DNA from: Diabrotica undecimpunctata
Taxonomy: Eukaryota; Arthropoda; Insecta; Coleoptera; Chrysomelidae
NCBI RefSeq assembly: GCF_040954645.1
Contig: NC_092806.1
Coordinates: 135,670,976 to 135,734,975, forward strand
Reading direction: 5' to 3'
DNA length: 64,000 nucleotides
Within the stretch, counting starts at the first letter, position 1; each line of letters opens with the position of its first letter. Below the pieces are notes generated by a model that worked only from the letters and a program-made list of their open reading frames with translations, searched no databases and had not been told where the DNA came from. Below, piece after piece: positions 31,849 through 42,537 of the stretch. The translations under genes and the position numbers were made by a program.

Positions 31849-34800
31849 GTATATTAGTATATTATATATTATATAGTATATTATTATTTTGATTATTTAG
31901 AATTAGATTAGTTAGAAAATAGTTTCTGCAACGACACGACACAACCACCGATCAGCGTGACTTCGAGCTTATCTTGGAAATAATCGTAGTTTAGAGTGAC
32001 TGATACACCTTTAGGCAGGTGTAAGGAGAGATCTTCTTTAACTCACTCGTAAACAGATATAACATCGTTCAAACCAAATGGGTTTATTGATTAAATTACA
32101 TTACTCATTACATAATGGTTGATGAAGGGTCTGACACCCATTCAACGACAAACGCAGCTACAATAATAATAATAATCCCTTCATATGCGTTCTTCTATGC
32201 ATCTTATTTATGTGTTATAGATACGCATATCAGTCTAGTCATTAGTTTTGATGAAACCGGAGAAAAAATTGGAGTGCGTATTTTAATAAAATCATTTATT
32301 TTTATAAGGTAAGATGGGGCAAGTGCGAACGAAAAAATTCATAGTTAATATTCATTTAACTACAAAAATTGCCTCTTTCAAATTAAGATTTTTTTAAACT
32401 TCTGTCGTATAATTGTGATTATTAACCGACCAATTAAAACTATTTAGATTACAAAAATACATTACCTACCAAATTTGCCTATACATTTTTTTTCGCAAGT
32501 ACATGTTACGCACTTGCCCCACTGATCCGGGGTAAGAGCAGAATGTGCCATTATTTTTGCTAATAATAATAAGTGTTCCATACGGGGCTAGTGCAGAAAT
32601 CCTACATATATGTAATTTTTATTCTTTATGCTTAACTTTAATAAAATATTAAGAAAAAAATGCTACGAAATATTTTTTAGGAGAGAGTCAAAACAATTTC
32701 AGATATTTTGACTGAAAAATATTTATTTAAAATAAAAACATAAACTAAACGTACCAGAATGAATAAATCCTGTTAACAGTAACAAAAAATAATAATAATT
32801 GGAAAAAATACTTATGCTATGCTGGAAGTTGACTGTGCTTCGACTGTGATTGGATTTTCATTATTTTTTGCTGATGTACTAGGCAAAGTTAAGTCAGGAC
32901 CATCAAACCTAGCCACGTTACGGGTTTTTTGCCAACGTTGGAGAGCCACTGGGTCAAATAAATCTTGCTGAATAATATTCCCATTCAGCGGAACTATTCC
33001 TGCTTTAATAAAACCACTCACTAATATTTCGGGCCTGGTTTCCTGCCATATTTCTCCTATCATCTTGGAAAACATACTTTTTGTTACAGCGGCCCCCACA
33101 TTTCTTCTCTGCCATTCAACAAGTTTAGCATCCCAACGGGTCTTCAGTGATTTAAATACACACAAATCTAAGGGCTGGAGTACATGACTGGTGTGAGGAG
33201 GGAGCTTAAGTATCGTAATATGGTTTTCAACAGCTATATTTATGACATCTGCTCCAAGATGACTCGCGTGTCCGTCGTAAATTACTAATACCGGTCGTTC
33301 TGAACCAATAAACTTTAAAAAACTGTTTTCAAAATAGTTTCTAAATACAGTTGTCTCCATCCACCCTTTAAGAGTGGCAGCGTAGGTCGTATGTAAAAAC
33401 TCCGTGCCACGCGGAGCAGTCCACTGGTCCCAAACATGTTTACCTTTGAAGACAATAAGCGGAGGTGTTTTTTGGCACTTGCGCTGCAGCACATAAGAAC
33501 AGTTGTATTTTCTTTGCCAGGCCCACTAATAGTTCTTGTGGATGGAGCTCCCCTTTGTCCGACAATTTTTGTTTTTGACGGATCTGTGCAAAACCTGCTT
33601 TCATCCAAGTTCCAAATTTGCGACGGGCGTTCTTGTAAACCAAGTTCTTCTATAACGTTTTCAAGTAAATCAAAATAGTTGTAGATCAGGAATGGGTCAA
33701 GGTTTTTTTTTCTAGCAAATTCAACACTCTGGGGTTTTTTAATAGAGAGGTTATGTCTACGCTTGAAATTAAGAAACCAATCTTCTCCTGGTTTACCATC
33801 TTTAAACTGTGTCTTAATGTTATTCTCTTTGACGAAGTCAGCTACAACCTGCAACACTTCTTTTCTAGAAAGGCCAAAACCCCATTTTTCCATAGTACGA
33901 AGGCCATTTGCTAGTTTTTCTTCTTCCTGTTGAGGAATGTTCTAAGTTCTTCCATAGCTGGAACTTTTTTGTCCTCTCCTACCTTTAAGGTGATTATGGA
34001 GAGTACTTCTTGGAATTGTGTACACTTTAGTAGCTCGGTATAAAGTCATTTGCCCAGATTTAATTGCCGACAGTACAATTTTTAAACTCTCTTTCGTATA
34101 TCCTTTGCCCCTGCTACTTCTGCGAATGTAATTTCTCACCATGGTGGAACTAAAAGCATAAAGAAAAACTGTGTGAGATTTGGGGCAAGTGCGTAATATG
34201 TGCCGCTCTTACCCCACAATTTTATCCGCACTAGCCCCGACTTTAAAAATACGTGGGGCAAGAGCGGTACAACAATAAAAACTGTCAAAAAGTAAATATT
34301 TAAAAAATATATTATGTTTATCATAAACTATTGTGCCTAAGATACTTACCTACCAAAAATAATATAAAGATGTTCACAGATTCGGTAGATATAAATGGAT
34401 TAATTTTTATCAGTCACCTTGCTCGAGAAGTTGCAAAACACAAGTAACACTACCGTACCTATAACATCAGTGAAACGTAATAAAGCAGCTCGCTGTTGTT
34501 AAAGACTGTTGTCACGGATATTAAAGATACCAAATAATAGATGGCAGCCCATATTTCAAAAGTGATAGGTTTTTATGATAATGTTCTGCACTTGCCCCGA
34601 TAATGCACTTGCCCCATCTTACCTTAATAAAGGAATTGTTAAAAATTCCCAGTGCCCAAAAAAGAGAGGCACGTGTATACTTTAACAAAAGTATAACCTA
34701 AATGCTAAGTTCTAACTTAATCAATTGATAAACACCACATCCTCAGCTTTCTCCAGTCTATAAACAAGATTAATAAAAGTTAAATATTCTAGTATTTCTA

Positions 34801-37800
34801 ATCATATACTATATTGATACAATTTTTATGTAGTGTTTTGTATAATACTTATTTCACCAGTGTCAATAATCTACGTAATCGACACACTTATTCAATACTA
34901 AAAAATTCTAAGTAGCTACAATATATAAATAAACATTCAAAAACAAAACAAAACTAATTTTAGGAAAATATCCTAAATATTTTAAAAATTTAATAAAACA
35001 AATATTTTTTTAGGCCAGAAAAACCGATACCCGTACTTAGAGACCAGATCAGGGAAAAACCGTCACAAGCTGCTCTTAGACCAGTTGCTCAAAGTAGACC
35101 CGCACCTCGACCGATTCGGCCTGTAGTCAGACAAGAAATAGATATTGATGATGAAGAAAATATTCCGAGACAACCTGTAAGGCAAAAGGTACTAATACTA
35201 TTTTAATCTCACACAATTTACTTAGGTTGGTAGAAGATGTAAAATAACAGCTAAAACAATATTGTGGTTTAAAAATTATATGACTAGTGCAATCTGGATT
35301 TAGAGAATTTCATGGTAGTAGGAATGCTTCTGCATAATCCAGATTACACTAGTCATTGACTGACTGAAAAATTTTGAATTAAACATAAATATAGAAAGTG
35401 ACATATATGTTCTTCATTTCGTCTATACCATCAAATTCTATCTGATGAGCTAATAAAATCGAAATACGTAGAATAGAATAACAGATTAACGAGGTGTGTT
35501 TCATTGACAACCAAAGGGCTTTTGATAGAGTCCAGCATGAAAAATTGTTGTACGAACTAAAGAAAATGAAGCCAAAGATCTTCGCATAATTTAAAACCAA
35601 TATCGGAACCAAGAAGCAATTTTAAATATTCATACCACGCTACTAAAAACGTACGTTTACAAAGAGGTGTCTGACAAAGCTGTGTCATGTCTCTATGGCT
35701 CTTTAACTTCTACTTTAAATGCATATTCAAACAAGCACTAGACTGCACTAAAATTGGTATAAAAATAAACAATAAATATATTAACAATATCAGGCATGCA
35801 GACGATACTGTTCTAATAGCAGAAAAAATAGAAGAATTACAAAATATACTAGACAGAGTTAATATTGCAAGTAAAGCAATGGGAATGTCAATTAATCTTA
35901 AGAGAACTGCATTAAGGGTGATTAGCAAAACCGACGAAAATTGTCGCAATGCCCAAATAACACTCAATTAGAACAAATTGACAAATTCAGGTACTTAGGA
36001 GTAATACTAATTTATAAGTGGGATACAGATAAAGAAATAAAAACACGAAGACGAGTAGAATAGTCTAGGAATGTATACAATAAATGGAAGAAAATTATCT
36101 ATAACCCAAAACTAAGTTTTTACATCCGAATTAGAGTTAATAAATGCTACGTTTGGTCAGTCCTTCTGTATGGAGTTGAAACCTGGACATTAAAATTAAA
36201 TACCATAAGACTGCTAGAAGCCTTTGAAATGTGACTTTATCATAGAATACCCAGAATATCGTCCAAGGTTGTTTTCGCTAGTTTGTAGAGTATGTTGTTT
36301 CGGGATTTAAGTTCTACAACTGGAGTTATCAGATTTTATTAACGGAGATGGGAGTGTGATTCTGTGTTTCGCGAGGTATTTTGGATATAGCTTGAATAGT
36401 AACATTGTAACGAAATGGGCGGCCATTTCTTAAAGTATCAATGCCAGGTTTTAAGTATGTGTTTGTTTAAGTTCGTTCATGTTAATATGTTGGGTTGCGA
36501 GAGCAATGTCATCGGCATACATAAACTTTCTGGATGTAGTGATTGATGGGTCAGCTAGATAGAGGTAGTAGAGGCGCGAAAACTGATCCCTGAGGAAGAC
36601 CGTTGCCTCGTATGTTTTATTTACTGAGTGTAGAGACCTTGTTAGACAGCATATTTTACATAGAGGCATTCGTTTTGCATTTGGTAGTTATTAGGAACTT
36701 GAATGCTGTCACATTATACATGATACGCACACATTTCCACGCTACCTGTGAGGTATTGTACTCGGAGCGTTTTTTACTCATAATTGTGCCGTTAGCCCTT
36801 GTTTCTGGTATTCAATTAATTTGTTATTAAACTGATCAAGTAATTTTTCACATATTTTATCATCTTCTTTAATGTCATAGTATGAAATAATATTATTTAG
36901 GATATTTTCAACGGTAATAATAAGTTATTTATTAGTTACATCATCAATAGTGAGTTCTTTTAATATTCTTAATGCTAAAGTGAGTTAAAGCATTTTATGA
37001 GCTCAAACTGCTCTCGCGTAAGTATGGCCATTAGCATTTTCTCCAAAGATTTGGATGCACAAACTTTAGCCAGTACTTTCTTTAAACCACTTCCTTGCAT
37101 AATATAACCGATTGCTCCAAAAAATGACACAAGCAAATGAAATCCTCCTAGTCCTATTATAATCTTCGATACTCCAGATCCTTCAGGGACAGCAGATATA
37201 ATCTCGCTAGCTTTCGCATACAGAGGTTGATCAAAAGTAATTATACATATTTTGTGGTTATAACGTTTAGCATTCTCTAAAGCACAAAGTTAAGTTGTGT
37301 ATATTGTATTGTAATTACTTGCTGGTTGACGAGCAAATGACAAAAACGTAATTTTTTACTTAGAAAAATCTATAATAATACTTGTCACGTATTCAATGTA
37401 ACCATTGCAACCATGTAGAGAGAAATTTTTGTATTTGACATAAAACCATGTCACCAACTTTTTTCAAAAAAAAAAAAAAACAATTGGTTCTGCAGTTTTC
37501 CAAGTTTTTAACCGCTTGTCTTTTTCATCCAAGTCTTTATCAGACCAGATTTGACTTAAAATATCTTGGTAATTGTCAATAAAACAAATAAATGTTAATT
37601 GTTCAGGCTTCTCTCTAATAATAATTCTACTGTAATACTTCAATTTCAATCGTATTTTTATAGTTCTGTCATCTAAAGCTACATCTTTATGTTTTAAGAA
37701 AGATTTATTTTGCATCAGCAGCGACTAAATCATATTCAAAATTAATACGTTCAAGAACAGCCTTTGAAACATCACCAGAACGATCTTTAGCTAATTTCAC

Positions 37801-40800
37801 CAGGGATTCTTTGAATATTAGTGTAGTCACGTTACAATTTTTTTTTTCAAAGATGTTGTTAATGCTTTCATTTTCTCAATTTCTTTATAGGCTTCATTGC
37901 CATAAAATAAACTGTATTTTTTAAAACAAAAATTTGATTCACTTATTCGCGTTCTAGTACGAGGTTGACTTATTTTTGATGTAATATTATGTTCCTCCTA
38001 ACGTTGTCTTTTCACTGTATCGATTAAAGTATCCCAAGTGTATGATTTTCTGCAGTCCACGTGTATTGCAACGAATTTTTAAGTTCTTAAATACTTAGTA
38101 AACTTATCACCTCTCGCGACACTAGCCTCGATTAAATTTGGCATTCCATACTCAACCACAACTGTTTTATTTTCAGTTAAAAGTTTATTGCAAATAAAGA
38201 AAAACTGAGATATTTTTTAAAGTTATAAAATAGCACAAATAACCTAAATGGTAGACGCTTGTAATAAGTACATATATTAACTTAAACTCAACTTTTGGCA
38301 CTAAAAGAAATGTCGCCAAGGTAACCAATCAAGACAAAGATTGTTACTTTGGCCGGGAAACCACAGCGCTTGTTATTAACTGCGCCGTCATTGGCCTCTC
38401 GGCGGAAGTGTGCTGAAAATTCTCTAACACGATGTGTATAAAAGAGCAGCACATCTTCCGATCGGGATCCAGTCGTCATACACTCCTAGCCTTGTAAGAC
38501 CTTGTTGGTTTGGTGTGCTACCAGGCTACTTTTGAGTTTTATTAATTAACCAATATCCTGCTATCGTCGAAGACGTCAGATTGAAGAATAGTTATCCAAT
38601 AATGGTTATCCAATTTAGAAGTTAAATCATCAAGTACAAGAACCGGCTTGTCGACTACAAACTCTTCCTGACAGTAGAACACGACTTTCTGAAATAGAAA
38701 AGACATTGGTCTTAGAACTATTTCAAATCGTGTCGAACTGAGCACAGCGTTATTTGGGCCTGTCACGGTAAAGAGCGAATAAAAGTCCCGACGGGGACTT
38801 GTAATTGCTTTTCCGATCAGGTTGAGCTGCAATAACATTTCGTCTCCAAAACCTTATGCAAATAGTAACTATAAGAATTACTGTTAACAAAAGGTAGCTA
38901 TACGAAGCGACTGGCAGCAGGAAGAGTCGACATTGCCGGCATTCTTGTACCTCTCTCGAGGAGAGGGAACGCGGCTACACGAGGTGAGAAGGCCGACATC
39001 TCTGTGGAACTTGAGGTATACACCACGCATCAGAATTCTAACACATATTAAGTCATTGTAAGAATATTTTGTCTGTAAGAAAGCTCGAACTGTTAGAGAA
39101 TTCTGATTGCCGGTGTCCCCTCACCTACCACAAAGGCTCGGCGGAACTTCTTGCCCGTAGAGGCCGGTATCTCAATTTATCTCCTTATAACGAAGATGGA
39201 CTCTCGAAACTTGAGATCCTCTTCGAGAGTGGCGGTCGTAGATCGTCCAGAAACCCCTGAAAACCAAGAGGACGCCACGGCCGTACGACAGAAACAGGTA
39301 TTATATATGAACGAGACCTACGGACAATGGAATAGCCAGATGCTTTTCTAAGCCACGTGGGTAGAGGGAATTCAGTTAGGGACTGACTATCTTTTGAATA
39401 AATAGTTTTAGAATAGTATAATATGTATAAATAGAAGAGACACAAAATGGTATTTATACTTGTTCTAAGTGCCTTATATGTATATATACGTGGCTTATAT
39501 GTGCATTGTGAATATCATGTATAATGTGACTCTTAGAATCGCGATAGTCCAGAAACGATAACGCTTAGGAACAAAATCATAAACATAATTTTTGAAGAGA
39601 ATTTTAAGATCAACAACTTTATTTAAAGGTTTATTTTTGATAAAACTTACCGTTCTCGAGAAAAATCCAAAAAACCTCAAATTTTGACCTTTGTCCCCAA
39701 ATAACTTTTAAAACTTTATTTGTAATGGTAAAGCCTAGCTCTATACCAATATTTGGCTTTCCGTAAATTTTTGTTATTTGATCACTATTTTTATGTCTAA
39801 ATTGAACGGATTATAGATGTAGGAACTAGATGTAGGAAAAGTCGCAGCTTTATTTTACTTGGGGTATTTCTTTATTTTCATATTTCTTTCCTATTTATTA
39901 TAATAATGTCTGTAATTATTTTATTAATATATTTACCTGTACCAGCTATTTTGTTATTTTTTTCTATCCTTCTTTATTTTTGTTGGCAAGTTTGGTAGTT
40001 CCCACTTACTTTAATCCCGATTTCTTAGGCTACTCCTTTTGATTTTTAAATTTTATTTTGTATTTGGGTATTTATTCGTTTGCTGCAAACTCTAGAACTC
40101 ATCCTCTAGTTGCTTAAATACACCCTAGTTTGTTTCAACTTTTTTTTCTTTCGTTTCCAACGAGGAATACATAAGGTCTATTGTGGAGTGGATTTAGCGG
40201 ATTTACTTTTCTTAGCAGTTGATTTGTCTTCTAAAGACATTTTTTCTAATTACACTCTTTCCAAATAAGAGATCTTAAGTTGAAAGACTAATAATTGATA
40301 GCTTTGTCTCTGAGTGTACAAGCCTACGATTTCATGACACCTTCACACTATAATTAGGACTACGTCCTACTAGAAATTATAAAATGGAGTAATAAAATTT
40401 TAAGGGAAAATGAAGTAAACTAATAAGAGGGAAGAAAAAAAGTAAAATAAAAAATTAATTACCACATTAACTAACAAAGATTTTAATTTATTACAGCCCA
40501 GACCTCAACCAGCAGCCCAACAGTACAGACCTGCTCCAGCTCTCAGACCAGCACCACGACCGCAATACGATGACGATGAACAAAATAGGAGGAAGAAACC
40601 TGTTGTTCAAATTTTAAGAAAATACAGAACGGATAATCCCGATGGAAGTATTACTTGGGGTTTTGAAAACGAAGACGGAACATTTAAGGAAGAAACCTTG
40701 GGTATTGACTGTGTTATTAAGGGAAAATATGGATATGTCGATCCCGAAGGAACTAAAAGGTGCGTAAATATTTATGATAAATTCTGGTTATAACGTATAA

Positions 40801-41017
40801 AACCAGTTACACTTTTTTTGTAATAATTCTTATATTGACCAATGTTTAAATTTTTAGGGAATTTGAGTATGAAGCTGGTAACAAATGTGACCCAAGAGAT
40901 GCAGAACTAGATGAACTAGACGATGAAGATTTACCCCAGCAAGCTCCAAAACCTTTACCCAAAAAACCAATTGGTAAACCTCAATTCCAATATAGGCCTC
41001 AACTAGCACCAAATTAA
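31514..41017 (+). CDS. cuticular protein with R&R chitin-binding domain (partial; start exon not found)
   Basis: Four exons join in phase to give 310 residues before a TAA. The first visible residues, AVINLSNAQFPPRLQIPG, look like the end of a secretion signal with cleavage after NA, so an upstream exon with the start codon is missing from view. The middle is a proline/arginine-rich low-complexity region (RPAPRPIRPVVRQ and similar). The C-terminal part is a chitin_bind_4 (Rebers-Riddiford) domain: YRTDNPDGSITWGFENEDGT, then EETLGIDCVIKGKYGYVDPE and KREFEYEAGNKCD. The protein is expected to be secreted and to bind chitin in exoskeleton or other cuticle. Two cysteines (in IDC and NKCD) are unusual, since R&R proteins mostly lack them. 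The tail is acidic and then basic. Introns hold a pogo element and retroelements, but the splice sites are clean. Confidence 0.88.
32307..34624 (-). mobile_element. pogo/Tigger-type DNA transposon in the first cuticle-gene intron
   Basis: The ends are AGGTAAGATGGGGCAAGTGC at 32307 and its exact complement ending at 34624, flanked by TA duplications (32305-32306 and 34625-34626). Within 350 bases of each end, copies of the GGGGCAAGTGCG type (also with GGGGCTAGTGC) recur in both orientations. The 2.3-kb element is oriented opposite to the host gene and sits in its intron 31849-35013. Confidence 0.9.
32812..34142 (-). pseudogene. pogo-type transposase, one stop and one frameshift
   Basis: ATG at 34142 opens MVRNYIRRSSRGKGYTKESL and a psq-type helix-turn-helix (LYRATKVYTIPRSTLHNHLK). 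A TAG at 33942-33944 follows, but the frame continues uninterrupted through TMEKWGFGLSRKEVL and a CENP-B-type second DNA-binding domain (GKPGEDWFLNFKRRHNLSIK). It goes on to the DDE_1 domain: WNLDESRFCTDPSKTK (first D), a one-base shift in an A-run near 33475, then VLVIYDGHASHLGA (second D) and LKLPPHTSHVLQPLDLCVFK (third D). It ends at 32812. All three catalytic aspartates are preserved, so the copy is young. As read, it cannot make full protein. Confidence 0.88.
35014..35188 (+). CDS. cuticle protein, second visible exon
   Basis: The acceptor is TATTTTTTTAG|GCCAGA and the donor is CAAAAG|GTACTA. It encodes the Pro/Arg repeat region (RPAPRPIRPVVRQEIDIDDE) and ends on a codon boundary. Confidence 0.85.
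35280..35356. repeat. small inverted repeat in cuticle intron
   Basis: Arms of 21 bases (35280-35300 and 35336-35356, starting ATGACTAGTG) with one mismatch flank a 35-base spacer. This is probably a fragment of a small non-autonomous element. Confidence 0.6.
35488..36270 (+). pseudogene. RTE-type LINE reverse transcriptase, C-terminal half
   Basis: The plus strand reads CFIDNQRAFDRVQHEKLLYE (a variant of the usual FIDYxKAFD motif) and, after a shift, an open frame 35687-35971 with NNIRHADDTVLIAEKIEELQ. The catalytic YADD box has become HADD, which removes the conserved tyrosine. Around 36150-36240 FGQSFCMELKPGH, SVLLYGVETW-like text and FEMXLYHRIP follow. It is 5'-truncated, has many stops, and lies in the second cuticle-gene intron. 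Confidence 0.75.
36271..36669 (-). pseudogene. Jockey-type LINE reverse transcriptase fragment
   Basis: On the minus strand, STTSRKFMYADDIALATQ-like text (TTSRKFMYADDIALATQHI) carries an intact YADD box in the form typical of Jockey-clade LINEs. NMNELKQTHT and later PKYLAKHRITLPSPL follow in other frames. Only the palm and a little more of the polymerase are present. Confidence 0.72.
36790..38010 (-). pseudogene. repeated transposon-associated protein of unknown class
   Basis: The minus strand shows, in order, SNFCFKKYSLFYGNEAYKEI, ESLVKLAKDRSGDVSKAVLE, RINFEYDLVAADAK, a poorer part with RQPASNYNTIYTT, then CIITFDQPLYAKASEIISAV and IIIGLGGFHLLVSFFGAIGY, with IMQGSGLKKVL, and finally KICEKLLDQFNNKLIEYQKQ. 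I recall this protein as present in many copies in arthropod and cnidarian genomes, with the blocks TFDQPLY, LGGFH and GSGLK conserved, but no function or transposon superfamily can be given with confidence. Stops and shifts make this copy dead. It lies in a cuticle-gene intron. Confidence 0.6.
38290..39360 (+). mobile_element. GC-richer block, possibly LTR and gag start of a retroelement
   Basis: Base composition rises sharply above the flanks. A TATAAAA box at 38437 is followed about 30 bases later by an initiator-like CCAGTCGTCATAC. Further on, ATG at about 39197 opens MDSRNLRSSSRVAVVDRPET, a gag-like basic/acidic start of about 50 residues ending in a stop at 39349-39351. This fits a retrotransposon promoter plus leader that has lost the rest, but I find no paired LTR. 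A captured exon is a weaker alternative. Confidence 0.4.
38437..38443 (+). promoter_or_regulatory. TATA box of the GC-richer block
   Basis: TATAAAA is followed about 30 bases on by an initiator-like motif (CCAGTCG), the spacing of a normal RNA polymerase II core promoter. Confidence 0.4.
39400..40496. other. intronic AT-rich sequence without recognised feature
   Basis: This is the end of the second visible cuticle-gene intron. I see no coding remnant or clear repeat. Confidence 0.5.
40497..40759 (+). CDS. cuticle protein, third visible exon
   Basis: The acceptor is TTTATTACAG|CCCAGA and the donor is ACTAAAAG|GTGCGT. It holds more Pro-rich repeats and most of the R&R domain. Confidence 0.9.
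40858..41017 (+). CDS. cuticle protein, last exon
   Basis: The acceptor is AATTTTTAG|GGAATT. It encodes the end of the R&R domain, an acidic DELDELDDED segment and a basic tail, with TAA at 41015-41017. Confidence 0.9.
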
Positions 41018-41065
41018 GTTATTAAGAACAATGCCATCTTTATTTAATGTTTTTATATTTTTGTT

Positions 41066-41071
41066 AATAAA
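41066..41071 (+). terminator. polyadenylation signal of the cuticle gene
   Basis: AATAAA lies 49 bases after the stop codon, a normal distance for an insect 3' UTR. Confidence 0.7.
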
Positions 41072-41099
41072 AGTTTTAAAGTAGGGAAATGGTTCTTTT

Positions 41100-42147
41100 A
41101 TTAAAAACCATATGGGTTGAGTGAATAAAAGTTGAATGAATTATAAATAAGAAAGACAAATAGTGCAAGAGTCAACTAGAATTAATTATAGAGAATATGG
41201 GGAATAACAATTACGCTAAGATACTCAATGCTTTAGATATTTTTAATGATTATTTTTCTGATGTAAGGTGTACGCTTGCTAAAAATATTAAAATATCCTC
41301 TTCTCTTGGTCCTCCAAAAACTATATGTCATAGTACCGCACATTTTTGTGTTATCGGACGATGAAAGCATTTGTTAAATCTAAATTTTAAGATATGGTGA
41401 TTATGCAAAGAACAAACAAAAATTGCTGTGCGTCCTCTAAATAGGAAGCGAATTTACTATGGCGAATTTCACCACCTCTATAAAGACCTTAGAAAAAATT
41501 CTCAGCAGTTTTTGAATACATAAGAAAGAGATCAAATACGTTTGATTATATTTTAAACAAATTTGAAGGAAAAATAAATGTCACTTGGAAAAATTGCCAT
41601 GTCCAACCCATACCAGCTAAAAAAGACTTATGTTAACATTACGGTAAGTTAAAAAAAGTTGTAATAACCATTTTATTGAAAAAAATGTAATACAAATTAG
41701 TGTAAAAGGTACATGTCATCAAAAATATTTGGTATACTTGGGTACTGAAAAGGCAAGTTTTCTGACGGAGCAAGTTGGTTCACGCATAAACACATAACTA
41801 ATTGATTTGTCCTAATTTGTCCATCTCTAGAATAATCACTGTGCGAAGTGCGAAGATCAGAAAATACTAAGCTCAATTTACGTAGGCGAGGCATTGGTAT
41901 AATTACGACAATGCTTGTATTTACTTTGCTTCAGCGAGGCTTTGGTTAAGGGTAGGAGCGGTGCGATGTGCTGTGCGCCGTTGAGGCTGTCACTTTATAC
42001 TGTTGTACGCTGAGTCATAGGTACATTAGCAGAGAACAATCGAACACAGAGAAGCGACAGTCCTTTGAAGTTACTTGGCCAAGCCGCCAATGACAGCTAA
42101 CAACCAGAAAATTAATAGTCAGTGGGCATATCACACAATATAAATTC
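41100..42147. other. no gene recognised downstream of the cuticle gene
   Basis: No coding frame or transposon protein is seen. The part 41880-42120 is somewhat GC-richer without a frame. Confidence 0.45.
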
Positions 42148-42537
42148 TTAAGAGCGTAGGCGCAAAATTTCGGGCCAATGTTTTTTAAATGCATTCATTT
42201 TTTTCGAATCCTGAAAAGTATTTTTGAAAAATTTAAACGCAGAATGAAAGACTACATTATTACTGAGGGCCGAAAGTCCCTTAGAATAAACAAAAAGTTT
42301 TTTTAATGAGATATTTGAAATTAAAAATCACACTTAATTTTCTCTTTTTTTTTCACCCCTGTAACTTATTAAAATAAACATTATAGAAGTTTTCGGGGAC
42401 TTTTGGCCCTCAGTAATAATGTGGTCTTTCATTCTGCATTTAAATTTTTCAAAAATACTTATTAGTTTTTTCCGGATTCGAAAAAAATGAATACATTTAA
42501 AAAACATTTGCCCGAAATTTTGCGCCTACGCTCTTAA
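42148..42537. mobile_element. non-autonomous element with long inverted repeats and TTAA ends
   Basis: The element starts TTAAGAGCGTAGGCGCAAAA at 42148 and ends with its complement at 42537, with TTAA at both ends (42148-42151, 42534-42537). The arms are similar for about 150 bases each (42148-42300 and 42385-42537), with one small insertion and a few mismatches. There is no coding frame. TTAA ends suggest mobilisation by a piggyBac-type transposase. Confidence 0.82.

Noticed and set aside
37464..37715. Minus-strand 83-residue frame ending in a phenylalanine run
   Set aside because: It lies within the unknown repeated-protein remnant but in a poorly conserved part; not a separate gene.
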